Positions 1 to 7,239 of a stretch of 64,000 nt of DNA are shown in pieces. Origin of the DNA: Erysipelotrichaceae bacterium OPF54 (lineage in GTDB: Bacteria; Bacillota_I; Bacilli_A; Erysipelotrichales; Erysipelotrichaceae); assembly GCA_022834735.1 (NCBI GenBank), contig BQKD01000001.1, forward strand, positions 1,589,659 through 1,653,658, given 5' to 3'. The translations under genes and the position numbers were made by a program. The notes below the pieces were generated by a model that saw only the letters and a list, made by a program, of their open reading frames with translations, had not been told where the DNA came from and did no database searches. Position 1 is the first letter of the stretch. The number at the start of each line of letters is the position of its first letter.

Positions 1-342
1 TTCAAGCCACAGCACTATGCGCCAGTCGGCTCCGTCGCTCAATATCCCGTACAGCTCGTAAAACTGCCGGGGCGAAGAGCATTCGTATACCGGTTCGCCA
101 AAATCATTTGGCGAACACTGCACATTCAGAACGATCGCAAAACGATCCACACAGCGCAGGATCAAAGGATAAACTAGATCGTACATCCTGCGGCACTGCG
201 AACACTGATGAGCAAAGTACGTTCTGTTTCGAAGACGTCTCGAAGCATGAGAATCCATGCCTTCGATCACGAGCGTATCGCGCATGATCTGAAACGAATG
301 GCCGCAGAACGGACAGCGCATCTGAAACATGCGTTTTTTCAT
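1..342 (-). CDS. CpXC-domain zinc-ribbon protein, 3' part cut by window edge
   Basis: The frame is open for 114 codons from an ATG at 342 to the left edge, so the C-terminus is missing. The N-terminus reads MKKRMFQMRCPFCG, with a CPFC pair (C10, C13) and a second pair CSQC near residues 47-50. This is the pattern of the CpXC zinc-ribbon family, small bacterial proteins of unknown biochemical role. The start codon overlaps the pepP stop as ATGA, so it is probably translationally coupled to pepP in one operon. The family call is from motif recognition; no function is claimed. Confidence 0.75.
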   Translation of the reverse strand, partial: MKKRMFQMRCPFCGHSFQIMRDTLVIEGMDSHASRRLRNRTYFAHQCSQCRRMYDLVYPLILRCVDRFAIVLNVQCSPNDFGEPVYECSSPRQFYELYGILSDGADWRIVLWLE

Positions 343-2126
343 TTTTCAAGCGGTCTGGTCACTTTGTAAAGCCACTGCGCCTCCTGGGCATTCAGACGCG
401 GAGAGATCTTTTCGTATACCTGTTCATGATAGTCATTGAGCCAGGCGATCTCATCGTCGTTCATGAGCGAAAGATCGATCCCGTCCACGTCGAACGGCAC
501 GAAGGTCAGATTTTCAAAATGCATGAACTGGCCGTATTTGTTTTTATTTCCCTTGCGGACGACCATTTCATTTTCATGACGGATCCCGAATTTTCCTTCT
601 TCGTACACTCCCGGTTCATTGGACTGCAGCATGCCTTCTTCCAGAATGGCCGAATCGTTGCGTTCCGGAACGATCTTCCAGCGGAAACCGTTCGGCGCTT
701 CATGGACACTGAGCAGATGGCCGACACCATGCCCGGTGCCGCACTGATAATCCATGTCCTCGTCCCAGAGCGGACCGCGCGCCAGGATGTCCAGATTCAG
801 TCCCCGGCAGCCGTACAGAAAATGTGCTTTTTCCAGACGGATGTGCGAGCGGAGCGCTTTTGTGAACCAGTATCTTTCTTCGTTCGTGATCGGACCGAGC
901 ACATACGTGCGCGTGATATCGGTCGTTCCGTCCAGATAATGGCCGCCGCTGTCCACGAGCAGCATGCCTTTGCCGGCAAGCTTCGAGAACGACTGTTCTG
1001 TCGCGGAATAATGCATCATAGCCGCATTCGGTCCATATGCGCAGATCGTATTGAAGCTGTCTTCGATATAGTCCTTCTGTTCCTGGCGCCGTTCATGAAG
1101 ATAGGCTGCCGCGCTCAGCTCGTCCATCGTTTCCGGGTCGCTGTTCTTGAGCCAGTACATGAATTTTACACAAGCTGCCCCGTCCTTCAAATGGGCTTCT
1201 CTTGTATTTTCCAGCTCCACCTCGTTTTTCATGGACTTCATGAGAACGATCGGACTGAACGCTTCGTATACCGGCGCTTCAAGCAGCGAAACGAGCGCCG
1301 CATTGATCGTGGACGGATCGATCCATGTGGTGCCTTTGAGCGTTTTGACATCCTCATAGATCGCATCGTACGGTCTGATCGCGATATGATGCTGCTCGAA
1401 TAAAGCTCTCGATCGCTCATCAAGGCGGCTGTCATCGATATAGATCGCCGCTTTGTCACCGGACACGATCGAATACGCCAGGGCGACCGGAAAGCTCGGA
1501 ATATCGTTGGCCCGAAGATTGTACAGCCAGGCGATCTCGTCGATCTTTGTCACGATCAGATGCTGCGCCCCTTCTTTTTTCATCGCTTCGCGCACCCGTC
1601 CGAGCTTATGATCCATTTCTTCGCCCGTATGTTCGAGCCCGTAATGAAAGGTCGGGGTGTGCGGAAGCGATGGACGATCGTCCCAGATCTTCGAGATCAG
1701 ATCGAGATTCTCGTCGATCTTCAAGCCGTGCGCGGCAAAGATGCGTTCATATTTTCTGGCTTCCTGCACGTTGACGGTCCGGCCGTCAAAACCTGCAGTA
1801 TCGCCTGCTTTCAGGTGCGCGCAGATGTATTCGGAGATTTCCGGCGTTCCTTCCATCCCCATTTTCATCAGTTCGATACCGGTGCCTTCAAGCTGCGATG
1901 CGGCCTGGATAAAGTAGCGGCCGTCTGTCCATAAAGCGGCCTGATCGGCACACACGACCAGGGTGCCTGCGCTGCCCGTAAAGCCCGACAGATACTTTCT
2001 TGCGGTGAAATAATCGCACACATATTCCGTATCATGAAAATCGGAAGTCGGCACGATGTAGGCCTGGACATTTGCTGCTTTCATTTCCCTGCGCAGCGCA
2101 TCCAGTCTTTCTTTTATTGTTGTCAT
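339..2126 (-). CDS. pepP: Xaa-Pro aminopeptidase, long three-domain form (M24B)
   Basis: Cytosolic metallopeptidase that removes an N-terminal residue preceding proline. The 595 residues match the long APP1-like architecture: two creatinase N-type domains and a C-terminal pita-bread catalytic domain from about residue 310. Metal-ligand motifs are visible: DSGGHYLDGTTDITRT (two Asp), GTGHGVGHLLSVHE (His), NEPGVYEEGKFGIRHE (Glu) and the later NEMVV Glu. The start at 2126 has a purine-rich AAGGATGAG site about ten bases upstream. The stop overlaps the start of the CpXC gene. Nothing looks degenerate, and the enzyme call is secure. Confidence 0.95.
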   Translation of the reverse strand: MTTIKERLDALRREMKAANVQAYIVPTSDFHDTEYVCDYFTARKYLSGFTGSAGTLVVCADQAALWTDGRYFIQAASQLEGTGIELMKMGMEGTPEISEYICAHLKAGDTAGFDGRTVNVQEARKYERIFAAHGLKIDENLDLISKIWDDRPSLPHTPTFHYGLEHTGEEMDHKLGRVREAMKKEGAQHLIVTKIDEIAWLYNLRANDIPSFPVALAYSIVSGDKAAIYIDDSRLDERSRALFEQHHIAIRPYDAIYEDVKTLKGTTWIDPSTINAALVSLLEAPVYEAFSPIVLMKSMKNEVELENTREAHLKDGAACVKFMYWLKNSDPETMDELSAAAYLHERRQEQKDYIEDSFNTICAYGPNAAMMHYSATEQSFSKLAGKGMLLVDSGGHYLDGTTDITRTYVLGPITNEERYWFTKALRSHIRLEKAHFLYGCRGLNLDILARGPLWDEDMDYQCGTGHGVGHLLSVHEAPNGFRWKIVPERNDSAILEEGMLQSNEPGVYEEGKFGIRHENEMVVRKGNKNKYGQFMHFENLTFVPFDVDGIDLSLMNDDEIAWLNDYHEQVYEKISPRLNAQEAQWLYKVTRPLEK

Positions 2127-2154
2127 TTCTGCTCATCCTTCTTTCCTATCCTTT

Positions 2155-2160
2155 AGTATA
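2155..2160 (-). promoter_or_regulatory. putative -10 box for pepP
   Basis: TATACT on the minus strand, 29 bases upstream of the pepP ATG. No good -35 hexamer is found 17 bases further up. Weak evidence based on position and box quality only. Confidence 0.35.
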
Positions 2161-2194
2161 GTACAGAAAACGCGTTCCTGCTATTTTAGGAAAA

Positions 2195-2229
2195 CAAAAA
2201 GAGCAGGAACATCAGATCTGTTCAAGCTC
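2195..2229 (-). terminator. terminator of the two-membrane-protein operon
   Basis: Minus-strand hairpin with GAGC/GCTC and GAACA/TGTTC stem segments separated by small mismatches, followed by a T-rich tract. It overlaps the stop codon of the gene ending at 2212. Confidence 0.7.
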
Positions 2230-2922
2230 CGTATGATAGACCATATTGATAAAATGAAACCCTTCATAGCCCAGTCCGATCATGATTGTATAAAGGAGGA
2301 GCAGCTTGATGGCGTAGGTCACGACATTGGCTGCCCGGATCGTTCGTTCTGTACGCATGTATTTGAATCCGTTCCACAAAAACATGAGCGGCATGAACAG
2401 GAGGATTCCTTCGAGCAGCACGTAGAAGAACGAAGGATTGGTCAGAAAATACATATACGATGCGATCTTTCCGGCTTCGAGATCTCTGGCAAAAATCGCC
2501 ACCTGGCCGGTGAACATTGAATGATTGAAGCAGCCCATCGCACAGGCCAGACCGATCGCTCCGATCAGGAACGTTCCGGTATTGACGATGAGCGTTCCTG
2601 CTTTTCCTTTCCAGTCTTTGGGATAGCGTGCGGTTATGATGACGCAGCGCGAGATCGTGCACAGAAGCGTAAAAAGCATCCAGACCGCATAAATTTCCAG
2701 ATAGTACGGGATGAGCCAGTACGTGCAGCAGAAGAGAAAGCTGATCAAAAGAAAGATATTGCCCAGATCATCGACGAGCGCATTCCATCGTTTTTTTCTG
2801 CGGATCCCGAATTTTTTAAAAGTAAAGACCGATGTCGATTTGCGCAGCGTCCTGACCGGGATCAGAGAAAACAGGACGGCTGCCAGAACGATCACGAACC
2901 ATATATAAATATCCATTCCCAT
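2212..2922 (-). CDS. multi-pass membrane protein, function unknown
   Basis: 236 residues with about six hydrophobic segments: one at the N-terminus (WFVIVLAAVLFSLIPV), a pair at about 55-90, then three or four towards the C-terminus. A basic stretch (RRKKR) follows the first helix. I recognise no family motif. It starts one base after the stop of the upstream membrane gene, with an AGAGGTG site just before the ATG, so the two form an operon and may share a function. An in-frame ATG two codons downstream is an alternative start. Confidence 0.8.
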   Translation of the reverse strand: MGMDIYIWFVIVLAAVLFSLIPVRTLRKSTSVFTFKKFGIRRKKRWNALVDDLGNIFLLISFLFCCTYWLIPYYLEIYAVWMLFTLLCTISRCVIITARYPKDWKGKAGTLIVNTGTFLIGAIGLACAMGCFNHSMFTGQVAIFARDLEAGKIASYMYFLTNPSFFYVLLEGILLFMPLMFLWNGFKYMRTERTIRAANVVTYAIKLLLLYTIMIGLGYEGFHFINMVYHTELEQI

Positions 2923-2923
2923 A

Positions 2924-3559
2924 TTAACACCTCTTATTCATTTCTTTCTGTTTATACCATTCGATCAGAAACAGGATCCCGAAAACGATCGTGACAGCCA
3001 GCAGGCTGCAGTGGAACAGGACAATGTCCGCGAACCGGTTGGCGCAGTAGATCGACCCAAGATACAGAAGAAACAGACCGATGAACGGAATCCAGAACAT
3101 CAGCTTGTCGCGGCGGCGCGTCTGCGCCATGAAGGCCAGGACGAGCTTGTACACGATGTAGACTGCGGCAACCTTCAGCACTTCGCCAAGCGTGAGCGCG
3201 AAGCTGCCGATCATCGGTTTGTGCTCGATCAGACGCACGAACACGCAGGGCCACAGCAATTCCGCGCAGACCCAGTACACGAACAGGAAGGAAAAGAGAT
3301 CGCCGAATTCATCTTTCCAGAAACAAAGCGTAAAAATGTTTTTCCTGAGCTGGCTGCGCACTTGCTTTTTGATGTCTGCCGGATCGATCGTCTCGTCGTC
3401 CTGAAGGATCGTTTCGTATTTTTTCAGGATTGGCTCCTGTTCGTTCCGGGGGCAGTTCCATATTTTTGTCTGCGCCACGATCCAGCGGAACAGCGGTTCA
3501 TTTTTAGACGGAACGCGGTATCCTGTCTGCGGATCGTTAAAATAGTTATAAAAGTTCAT
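2924..3559 (-). CDS. membrane protein with soluble N-terminal region, unknown
   Basis: 211 residues. The first 85 or so are soluble and polar (NFYNYFNDPQTGYR...), followed by about four hydrophobic helices (FLFVYWVCAELLW, VAAVYIVYKLVLAF, WIPFIGLFLLYLGS, LLAVTIVFGILFLI). No catalytic or binding motif is recognised. It is the first gene of a two-gene operon with the 236-residue membrane protein. The short basic C-terminus ends in Cys. Confidence 0.78.
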   Translation of the reverse strand: MNFYNYFNDPQTGYRVPSKNEPLFRWIVAQTKIWNCPRNEQEPILKKYETILQDDETIDPADIKKQVRSQLRKNIFTLCFWKDEFGDLFSFLFVYWVCAELLWPCVFVRLIEHKPMIGSFALTLGEVLKVAAVYIVYKLVLAFMAQTRRRDKLMFWIPFIGLFLLYLGSIYCANRFADIVLFHCSLLAVTIVFGILFLIEWYKQKEMNKRC

Positions 3560-3622
3560 AATGTTATTTTAACGACCCTTATTCCTTCTGTCCATTTTTT
3601 ATTGAAAAAAATTAAAAAGGGG

Positions 3623-3651
3623 TTGCATTCTGATTTTGCGCGTTGTATTAT
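3623..3651 (+). promoter_or_regulatory. sigma-A promoter of first tRNA-Gln
   Basis: -35 TTGCAT at 3623-3628, a 17-base spacer, and -10 TATTAT at 3646-3651. The tRNA starts 12 bases downstream. The same arrangement recurs in the second copy. Confidence 0.85.
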
Positions 3652-3663
3652 TTAAAGGCTGAT

Positions 3664-3739
3664 TGGGGTATAGCCAAGCGGTAAGGCACCAGACTCTGAA
3701 TCTGGCATTTCCTTGGTTCGAATCCAAGTACCCCAGCCA
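3664..3739 (+). tRNA. tRNA-Gln (anticodon CUG), copy 1
   Basis: Cloverleaf with a TGGGGTA/TACCCCA acceptor stem, discriminator G and encoded CCA. The D-arm is GCC/GGC, the anticodon stem CCAGA/TCTGG with loop CTCTGAA gives anticodon CTG, and the T-arm is CTTGG/CCAAG with loop TTCGAAT. It reads CAG. Confidence 0.95.
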
Positions 3740-3749
3740 ATGAAATATC

Positions 3750-3775
3750 ACGGCATCTTCGGATGTCGTTTTTTT
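3750..3775 (+). terminator. terminator after tRNA-Gln copy 1
   Basis: Stem ACGGCATC/GATGTCGT (one G-T pair) around a TTCG tetraloop, followed by seven T. Confidence 0.9.
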
Positions 3776-3808
3776 GTCTTTTCCCTTTTTCAAAAAAAAG
3801 AAAAACAG

Positions 3809-3837
3809 TTGCATTCTGTTCTTTGGCGTTGTATTAT
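3809..3837 (+). promoter_or_regulatory. sigma-A promoter of second tRNA-Gln
   Basis: -35 TTGCAT at 3809-3814, 17-base spacer, and -10 TATTAT at 3832-3837. Confidence 0.85.
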
Positions 3838-3849
3838 TTAAAGGCTGAT

Positions 3850-3925
3850 TGGGGTATAGCCAAGCGGTAAGGCACCAGACTCTGAATCTGGCATTTCCTT
3901 GGTTCGAATCCAAGTACCCCAGCCA
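3850..3925 (+). tRNA. tRNA-Gln (anticodon CUG), copy 2
   Basis: Identical over its full length to copy 1, including the encoded CCA. It lies about 100 bases upstream of gltX. In lineages without GlnRS, glutamyl-tRNA synthetase charges tRNA-Gln with Glu for later amidation, so the neighbourhood may be meaningful. Confidence 0.95.
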
Positions 3926-3935
3926 ATGGAATATC

Positions 3936-3961
3936 ACGGCATCTTCGGATGCCGTTTTTTT
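3936..3961 (+). terminator. terminator after tRNA-Gln copy 2
   Basis: Perfect 8-bp stem ACGGCATC/GATGCCGT, TTCG loop, then a run of T. Confidence 0.92.
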
Positions 3962-3974
3962 GTTCCTGTCTTTC

Positions 3975-4003
3975 TTGAATGATATTTCTTTTCGTTATAT
4001 CAT
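3975..4003 (+). promoter_or_regulatory. putative gltX promoter
   Basis: TTGAAT at 3975-3980, 17-base spacer, TATCAT at 3998-4003, downstream of the second tRNA terminator. Confidence 0.65.
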
Positions 4004-4027
4004 TAAACGTGCGAAAGGATGAGACTC

Positions 4028-5497
4028 ATGAAAAAAACCAGAACCCGTTTTGCACCAAGCCCAACGGGATATATGCATATCGGCAACCTTAGAACCGCGT
4101 TATTCGAATACCTGATCGCCAAACATGATGGCGGCGATTTCCTGCTCCGGATCGAGGACACAGACCAGGAACGCCAGGTCGAAGGGGCCGAGGAAATGAT
4201 CTACAAGACCTTGAAGGAATGCGGTCTGAACTGGGACGAAGGACCGGATATCGGCGGAGACTTCGGACCGTATATCCAGTCCGAACGACTGCCGATGTAT
4301 AAAGGCTATGCCGAAAAACTGATCGAACTCGGAGGGGCGCATTACTGCTTCTGTTCCGAAGAGGAGATCCAGGCACAGCGCGCCGAAGCGGAAAGCCTCG
4401 GACTCTCTTTTAAGTTCGAGGATCCGTGCAAGCATCTTTCAGAAGAGGAGATCCAGGCAAGGCTGGATGCCGGCGAACCGTACGTTATTCGTCAGACGAT
4501 CAGAAATGTCGGCGAAACTTCCTTCGAGGACGAAGTGTACGGACATATCGAATTTGACGGCGATCTTCTTGACGAGCAGATCCTGATCAAATCGGACGGA
4601 TTCCCTACATATAACTTTGCCAATATCATCGATGATCATACGATGGAAATCTCTCATGTCGTGCGCGGAAACGAATATCTTTCCTCCACGCCGAAATACA
4701 ATCTGATCTATGATGCCTACGGCTGGGAGCGTCCGCATTATGTCCACGTTCCTCCGGTCATGAAAGATGAGCAGCACAAGCTGTCCAAACGGAACGGAGA
4801 CGCCAGCTTCCAGGATCTTTTGGCCAAAGGCTATCTGCCCGAAGCCATCATCAATTATCTGGCACTGCTTGGATGGTCGCCGGAAACCGAGCAGGAGATC
4901 TTCTCGATGGATGAGCTGATCGAACAGTTCAGGATCGACCGCATTTCCAAATCGCCTGCCATTTTCGACATCGACAAGCTGACCTGGATGAACGGCGTGT
5001 ATCTGCGCAATATGGACGAGCAGACATACTTTGAAACTGTGCGCCCTTATCTGGAAAAGGCGGTCAAAGGAAATTACGATCTCAAGGAAATTGCCAGGAT
5101 CATCCAGCCTAGGATCGACCATCTCGACCAGATCGAAGATTCTGTCGACTTCTTCGATATGCTGGCCGATTACGATCTGGAAATGTACAAACACAAGAAA
5201 ATGAAGACGACCAAGGAAATCGCTTTGAAGTCTTTGTATGCGGTCCAGGAAGCGCTGAAAGCGCAGGACGACTGGTCGGGCGAGGAAGTTATCCACGATA
5301 CGCTGATGGCGCTGCCAAAACAGCTGGAAATGAAAAACGGACAGGTGCTCTGGCCGGTGCGTACGGCCCTGACCGGAAAACAGTTCACACCTGGAGGCGC
5401 GATCGAAATCGCCTATATTTTAGGAAAAGACGAAAGCCTTCGACGGATCGCGATCGGGATCGAGCGTCTCGAAAAAGAATTGAACGAACAGGCATAA
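4028..5497 (+). CDS. gltX: glutamyl-tRNA synthetase
   Basis: Class I aminoacyl-tRNA synthetase that attaches glutamate to tRNA-Glu, and in many Bacillota also to tRNA-Gln. The HIGH motif appears as HIGN within APSPTGYMHIGNLRTALFEY. The KMSKS motif appears as KLSKR. The length (489 residues) is normal for bacterial GluRS with its C-terminal anticodon-binding region. I chose the ATG at 4028 because GAAAGGA at 4013-4019 sits eight bases before it; the in-frame ATG at 4019 overlaps that site. Two tRNA-Gln(CUG) genes lie directly upstream. Whether this enzyme is discriminating cannot be read here. Confidence 0.96.
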   Translation: MKKTRTRFAPSPTGYMHIGNLRTALFEYLIAKHDGGDFLLRIEDTDQERQVEGAEEMIYKTLKECGLNWDEGPDIGGDFGPYIQSERLPMYKGYAEKLIELGGAHYCFCSEEEIQAQRAEAESLGLSFKFEDPCKHLSEEEIQARLDAGEPYVIRQTIRNVGETSFEDEVYGHIEFDGDLLDEQILIKSDGFPTYNFANIIDDHTMEISHVVRGNEYLSSTPKYNLIYDAYGWERPHYVHVPPVMKDEQHKLSKRNGDASFQDLLAKGYLPEAIINYLALLGWSPETEQEIFSMDELIEQFRIDRISKSPAIFDIDKLTWMNGVYLRNMDEQTYFETVRPYLEKAVKGNYDLKEIARIIQPRIDHLDQIEDSVDFFDMLADYDLEMYKHKKMKTTKEIALKSLYAVQEALKAQDDWSGEEVIHDTLMALPKQLEMKNGQVLWPVRTALTGKQFTPGGAIEIAYILGKDESLRRIAIGIERLEKELNEQA

Positions 5498-5508
5498 AAT
5501 AAACCAAT

Positions 5509-5543
5509 AAAGGATGATTCCGAGCGGAAACATCCTTTTATTC
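5509..5543 (+). terminator. terminator after gltX
   Basis: Outer stem AAAGGATG/CATCCTTT enclosing an inner TTCCG/CGGAA stem, followed by a short T-rich tail. Confidence 0.65.
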
Positions 5544-5558
5544 ATAGAAAGGAAACGT

Positions 5559-6353
5559 ATGAATCTGACAACATTTGCGATCAAGATCGCCTATTCGGCC
5601 CTTGTGATCTTTCTCTTCTTCTTTATCGGCCCAAGACTGAAGAAGCTCATTGAAAAAGGAGCGAAGCATCCCAACGAAAAAGGAGCGGTCACATTTATCG
5701 GCTCGCTTGTCAACATCAGCTGCAAAGCGCTCGGGATCATTGTTGCGATGGGCCAGATGGGCGTGGATACCTCGGTCATCGTCGGCGCCTTTTCGGCCCT
5801 TGGCCTTGGGATCTCGCTTGCCCTCAAGAACAACATGGCCAACGTGGCCGGCGGGCTGCAGATTATTCTGACCAAGCCGTTCACGGTCGGCAACTATATT
5901 GCGATCGGAACCAATGAAGGAGTCGTGACAAAGATCGAAACGATGTTCACGACCCTGGTCACGTATTCGGGACAGGAAATCATCATTCCCAACGGAATGT
6001 GCGTGTCGGAGATCCTGGTCAACTATTCCCGCGAGCCGTACCGCCGTATCGCGATCGCGATCCCGGTATCGCTCGAGATCGATGTGGAATCGTTCCAGAA
6101 ACAGCTTGACGGGATCATGAAAGCGGATCCAAGGATCCTCAAAGACCCGGCGCCGCACAGTGCCCTGACTTCTTTTGCCTCCGACGGAAAAGGAATGATC
6201 ATTACGGCTTATGCCCATACGACGATCGAACAGTACTGGGATGTCCTGTACGATCTGAATTTGAATTTCCAGAAAAAAAGACTCGAAGCCGATATCGCTC
6301 AGCCTTACGAGTCGGTCCGGATCAGAACAGTCCCAGATGCTCAAACGCGTTGA
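5559..6353 (+). CDS. MscS-family mechanosensitive channel
   Basis: 264-residue membrane protein resembling the core of small-conductance mechanosensitive channels, which open under membrane tension to release solutes. Two or three N-terminal helices are followed by the pore-lining TM3-like segment GAFSALGLGISLALKNNMAN and the beta domain (FTVGNYIAIGTNEGVVTKIE, IIIPNG). The start at 5559 has GAAAGGA upstream; a longer open frame to 5514 overlaps the gltX terminator and is less likely. Its last 32 bases overlap the convergent HAD gene. The short length suggests a minimal MscS. Confidence 0.9.
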   Translation: MNLTTFAIKIAYSALVIFLFFFIGPRLKKLIEKGAKHPNEKGAVTFIGSLVNISCKALGIIVAMGQMGVDTSVIVGAFSALGLGISLALKNNMANVAGGLQIILTKPFTVGNYIAIGTNEGVVTKIETMFTTLVTYSGQEIIIPNGMCVSEILVNYSREPYRRIAIAIPVSLEIDVESFQKQLDGIMKADPRILKDPAPHSALTSFASDGKGMIITAYAHTTIEQYWDVLYDLNLNFQKKRLEADIAQPYESVRIRTVPDAQTR

Positions 6354-7161
6354 AGATGCCGTCCTGATCGATGCCGGTTGTGACCCAGCCGGCTTTTTCT
6401 TTTACGCGGTCGGGCGCGTTGCCCATCGCGATCGCGACTCCGGCATGCTCGAACATGCACAGATCGTTTTCCCCGTCGCCGATGGCAGCCGTATCCTGGC
6501 GATCGATCCCGAAATACTTTTCGACAATTTCCATGCCGGCTGCTTTGGAAATTCCCCGGCATCCGATTTCTCCGCTTTCCGGCCCGAGCGGCGCAAACGT
6601 AGCACGGATCAGATCGAACGCATCATGAAGATCTTCATAAATTTCGGAATACGGTTTTTCGGTCTGCAGAAAGCTGATCTTGGAAACCGGACGCTGCATG
6701 ATCTTTTCCATATCCATCTGCTCCACGCTTTCATAAAACAGATTCATGCCATGCTCTTTTCTTTCCTTCTCGCTCATTCCGGCACATACAAGATCGAGCC
6801 GCTCCTTCATCGCATTTTTTGTATAGCGGTCGCCAAAGACCCCTTCCCTGCTCTCGTACACGGCTGGAATACGAAACCTTTCCAGATACTGACGCAGCCT
6901 TTCCAGCTCTTCCTGGCTGAAGCGGCCGTCGAACAGCAGTTCCTCTTTGACCAGCACGGTCCCGCCAGCGCCTGCGATCACCGCATCGTAATCGATCTTT
7001 TTCATGTCCCCGTAGATCTCTACCAGCTGCCTTCCTGTACATAAAACAATTTTTATCCCTTTTTCCTGCGCTTTCCGGATCGCTTCAAAAGCCGATTTCG
7101 GAATATAGCCTTCGTGATGAAACAATGTCCCGTCCGCATCCAGATAAACGATCTGTACCAT
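6322..7161 (-). CDS. Cof-type HAD hydrolase (sugar-phosphatase-like)
   Basis: 279 residues of the HAD superfamily, Cof/type IIB. Motif I is YLDADGTLF (nucleophile Asp), motif II lies in IVLCTGR, and motif IV is IGDGENDLCMFEHAGVAIAMGNAP. These cytosolic phosphatases act on sugar phosphates or nucleotides such as FMN; the substrate is not predictable. The ATG at 7161 follows AGGAAGAG and gives the usual start just before motif I; an upstream in-frame ATG at 7203 would add an unrelated basic leader. Its 3' end overlaps mscS tail to tail. Confidence 0.9.
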   Translation of the reverse strand: MVQIVYLDADGTLFHHEGYIPKSAFEAIRKAQEKGIKIVLCTGRQLVEIYGDMKKIDYDAVIAGAGGTVLVKEELLFDGRFSQEELERLRQYLERFRIPAVYESREGVFGDRYTKNAMKERLDLVCAGMSEKERKEHGMNLFYESVEQMDMEKIMQRPVSKISFLQTEKPYSEIYEDLHDAFDLIRATFAPLGPESGEIGCRGISKAAGMEIVEKYFGIDRQDTAAIGDGENDLCMFEHAGVAIAMGNAPDRVKEKAGWVTTGIDQDGIFNAFEHLGLF

Positions 7162-7205
7162 ATCTCTTCCTCGCTTTCTATCTTTATTGTAGTCGATTTC
7201 CACAC

Positions 7206-7236
7206 AAAAAAAACCCTGAAAAAAGATCAGGATTTT
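7206..7236 (-). terminator. terminator of the esterase/GH1 operon
   Basis: Minus-strand stem AAATCCTGA/TCAGGGTTT, loop TCTTTTTT, then a T run, just past the stop at 7240. Confidence 0.8.
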
Positions 7237-7239
7237 TAA

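Larger units (their letters stand above)
3623..3956 (+). repeat. tandem duplication of a complete tRNA-Gln transcription unit
   Basis: Two near-identical segments (about 3623-3770 and 3809-3956) at a period of 186 bases. Each carries a -35 TTGCAT, a -10 TATTAT, a tRNA-Gln and a rho-independent hairpin. The tRNA parts are identical; the promoter spacers and terminator arms differ slightly. Confidence 0.9.

Noticed and set aside
3599-3937. 112-residue minus-strand frame with a repeated WLGYLDSNQGNARFRVW-type segment
   Set aside because: It is the translation of the antisense of the two tRNA-Gln genes, a familiar artefact; the repeat simply mirrors the tRNA duplication.
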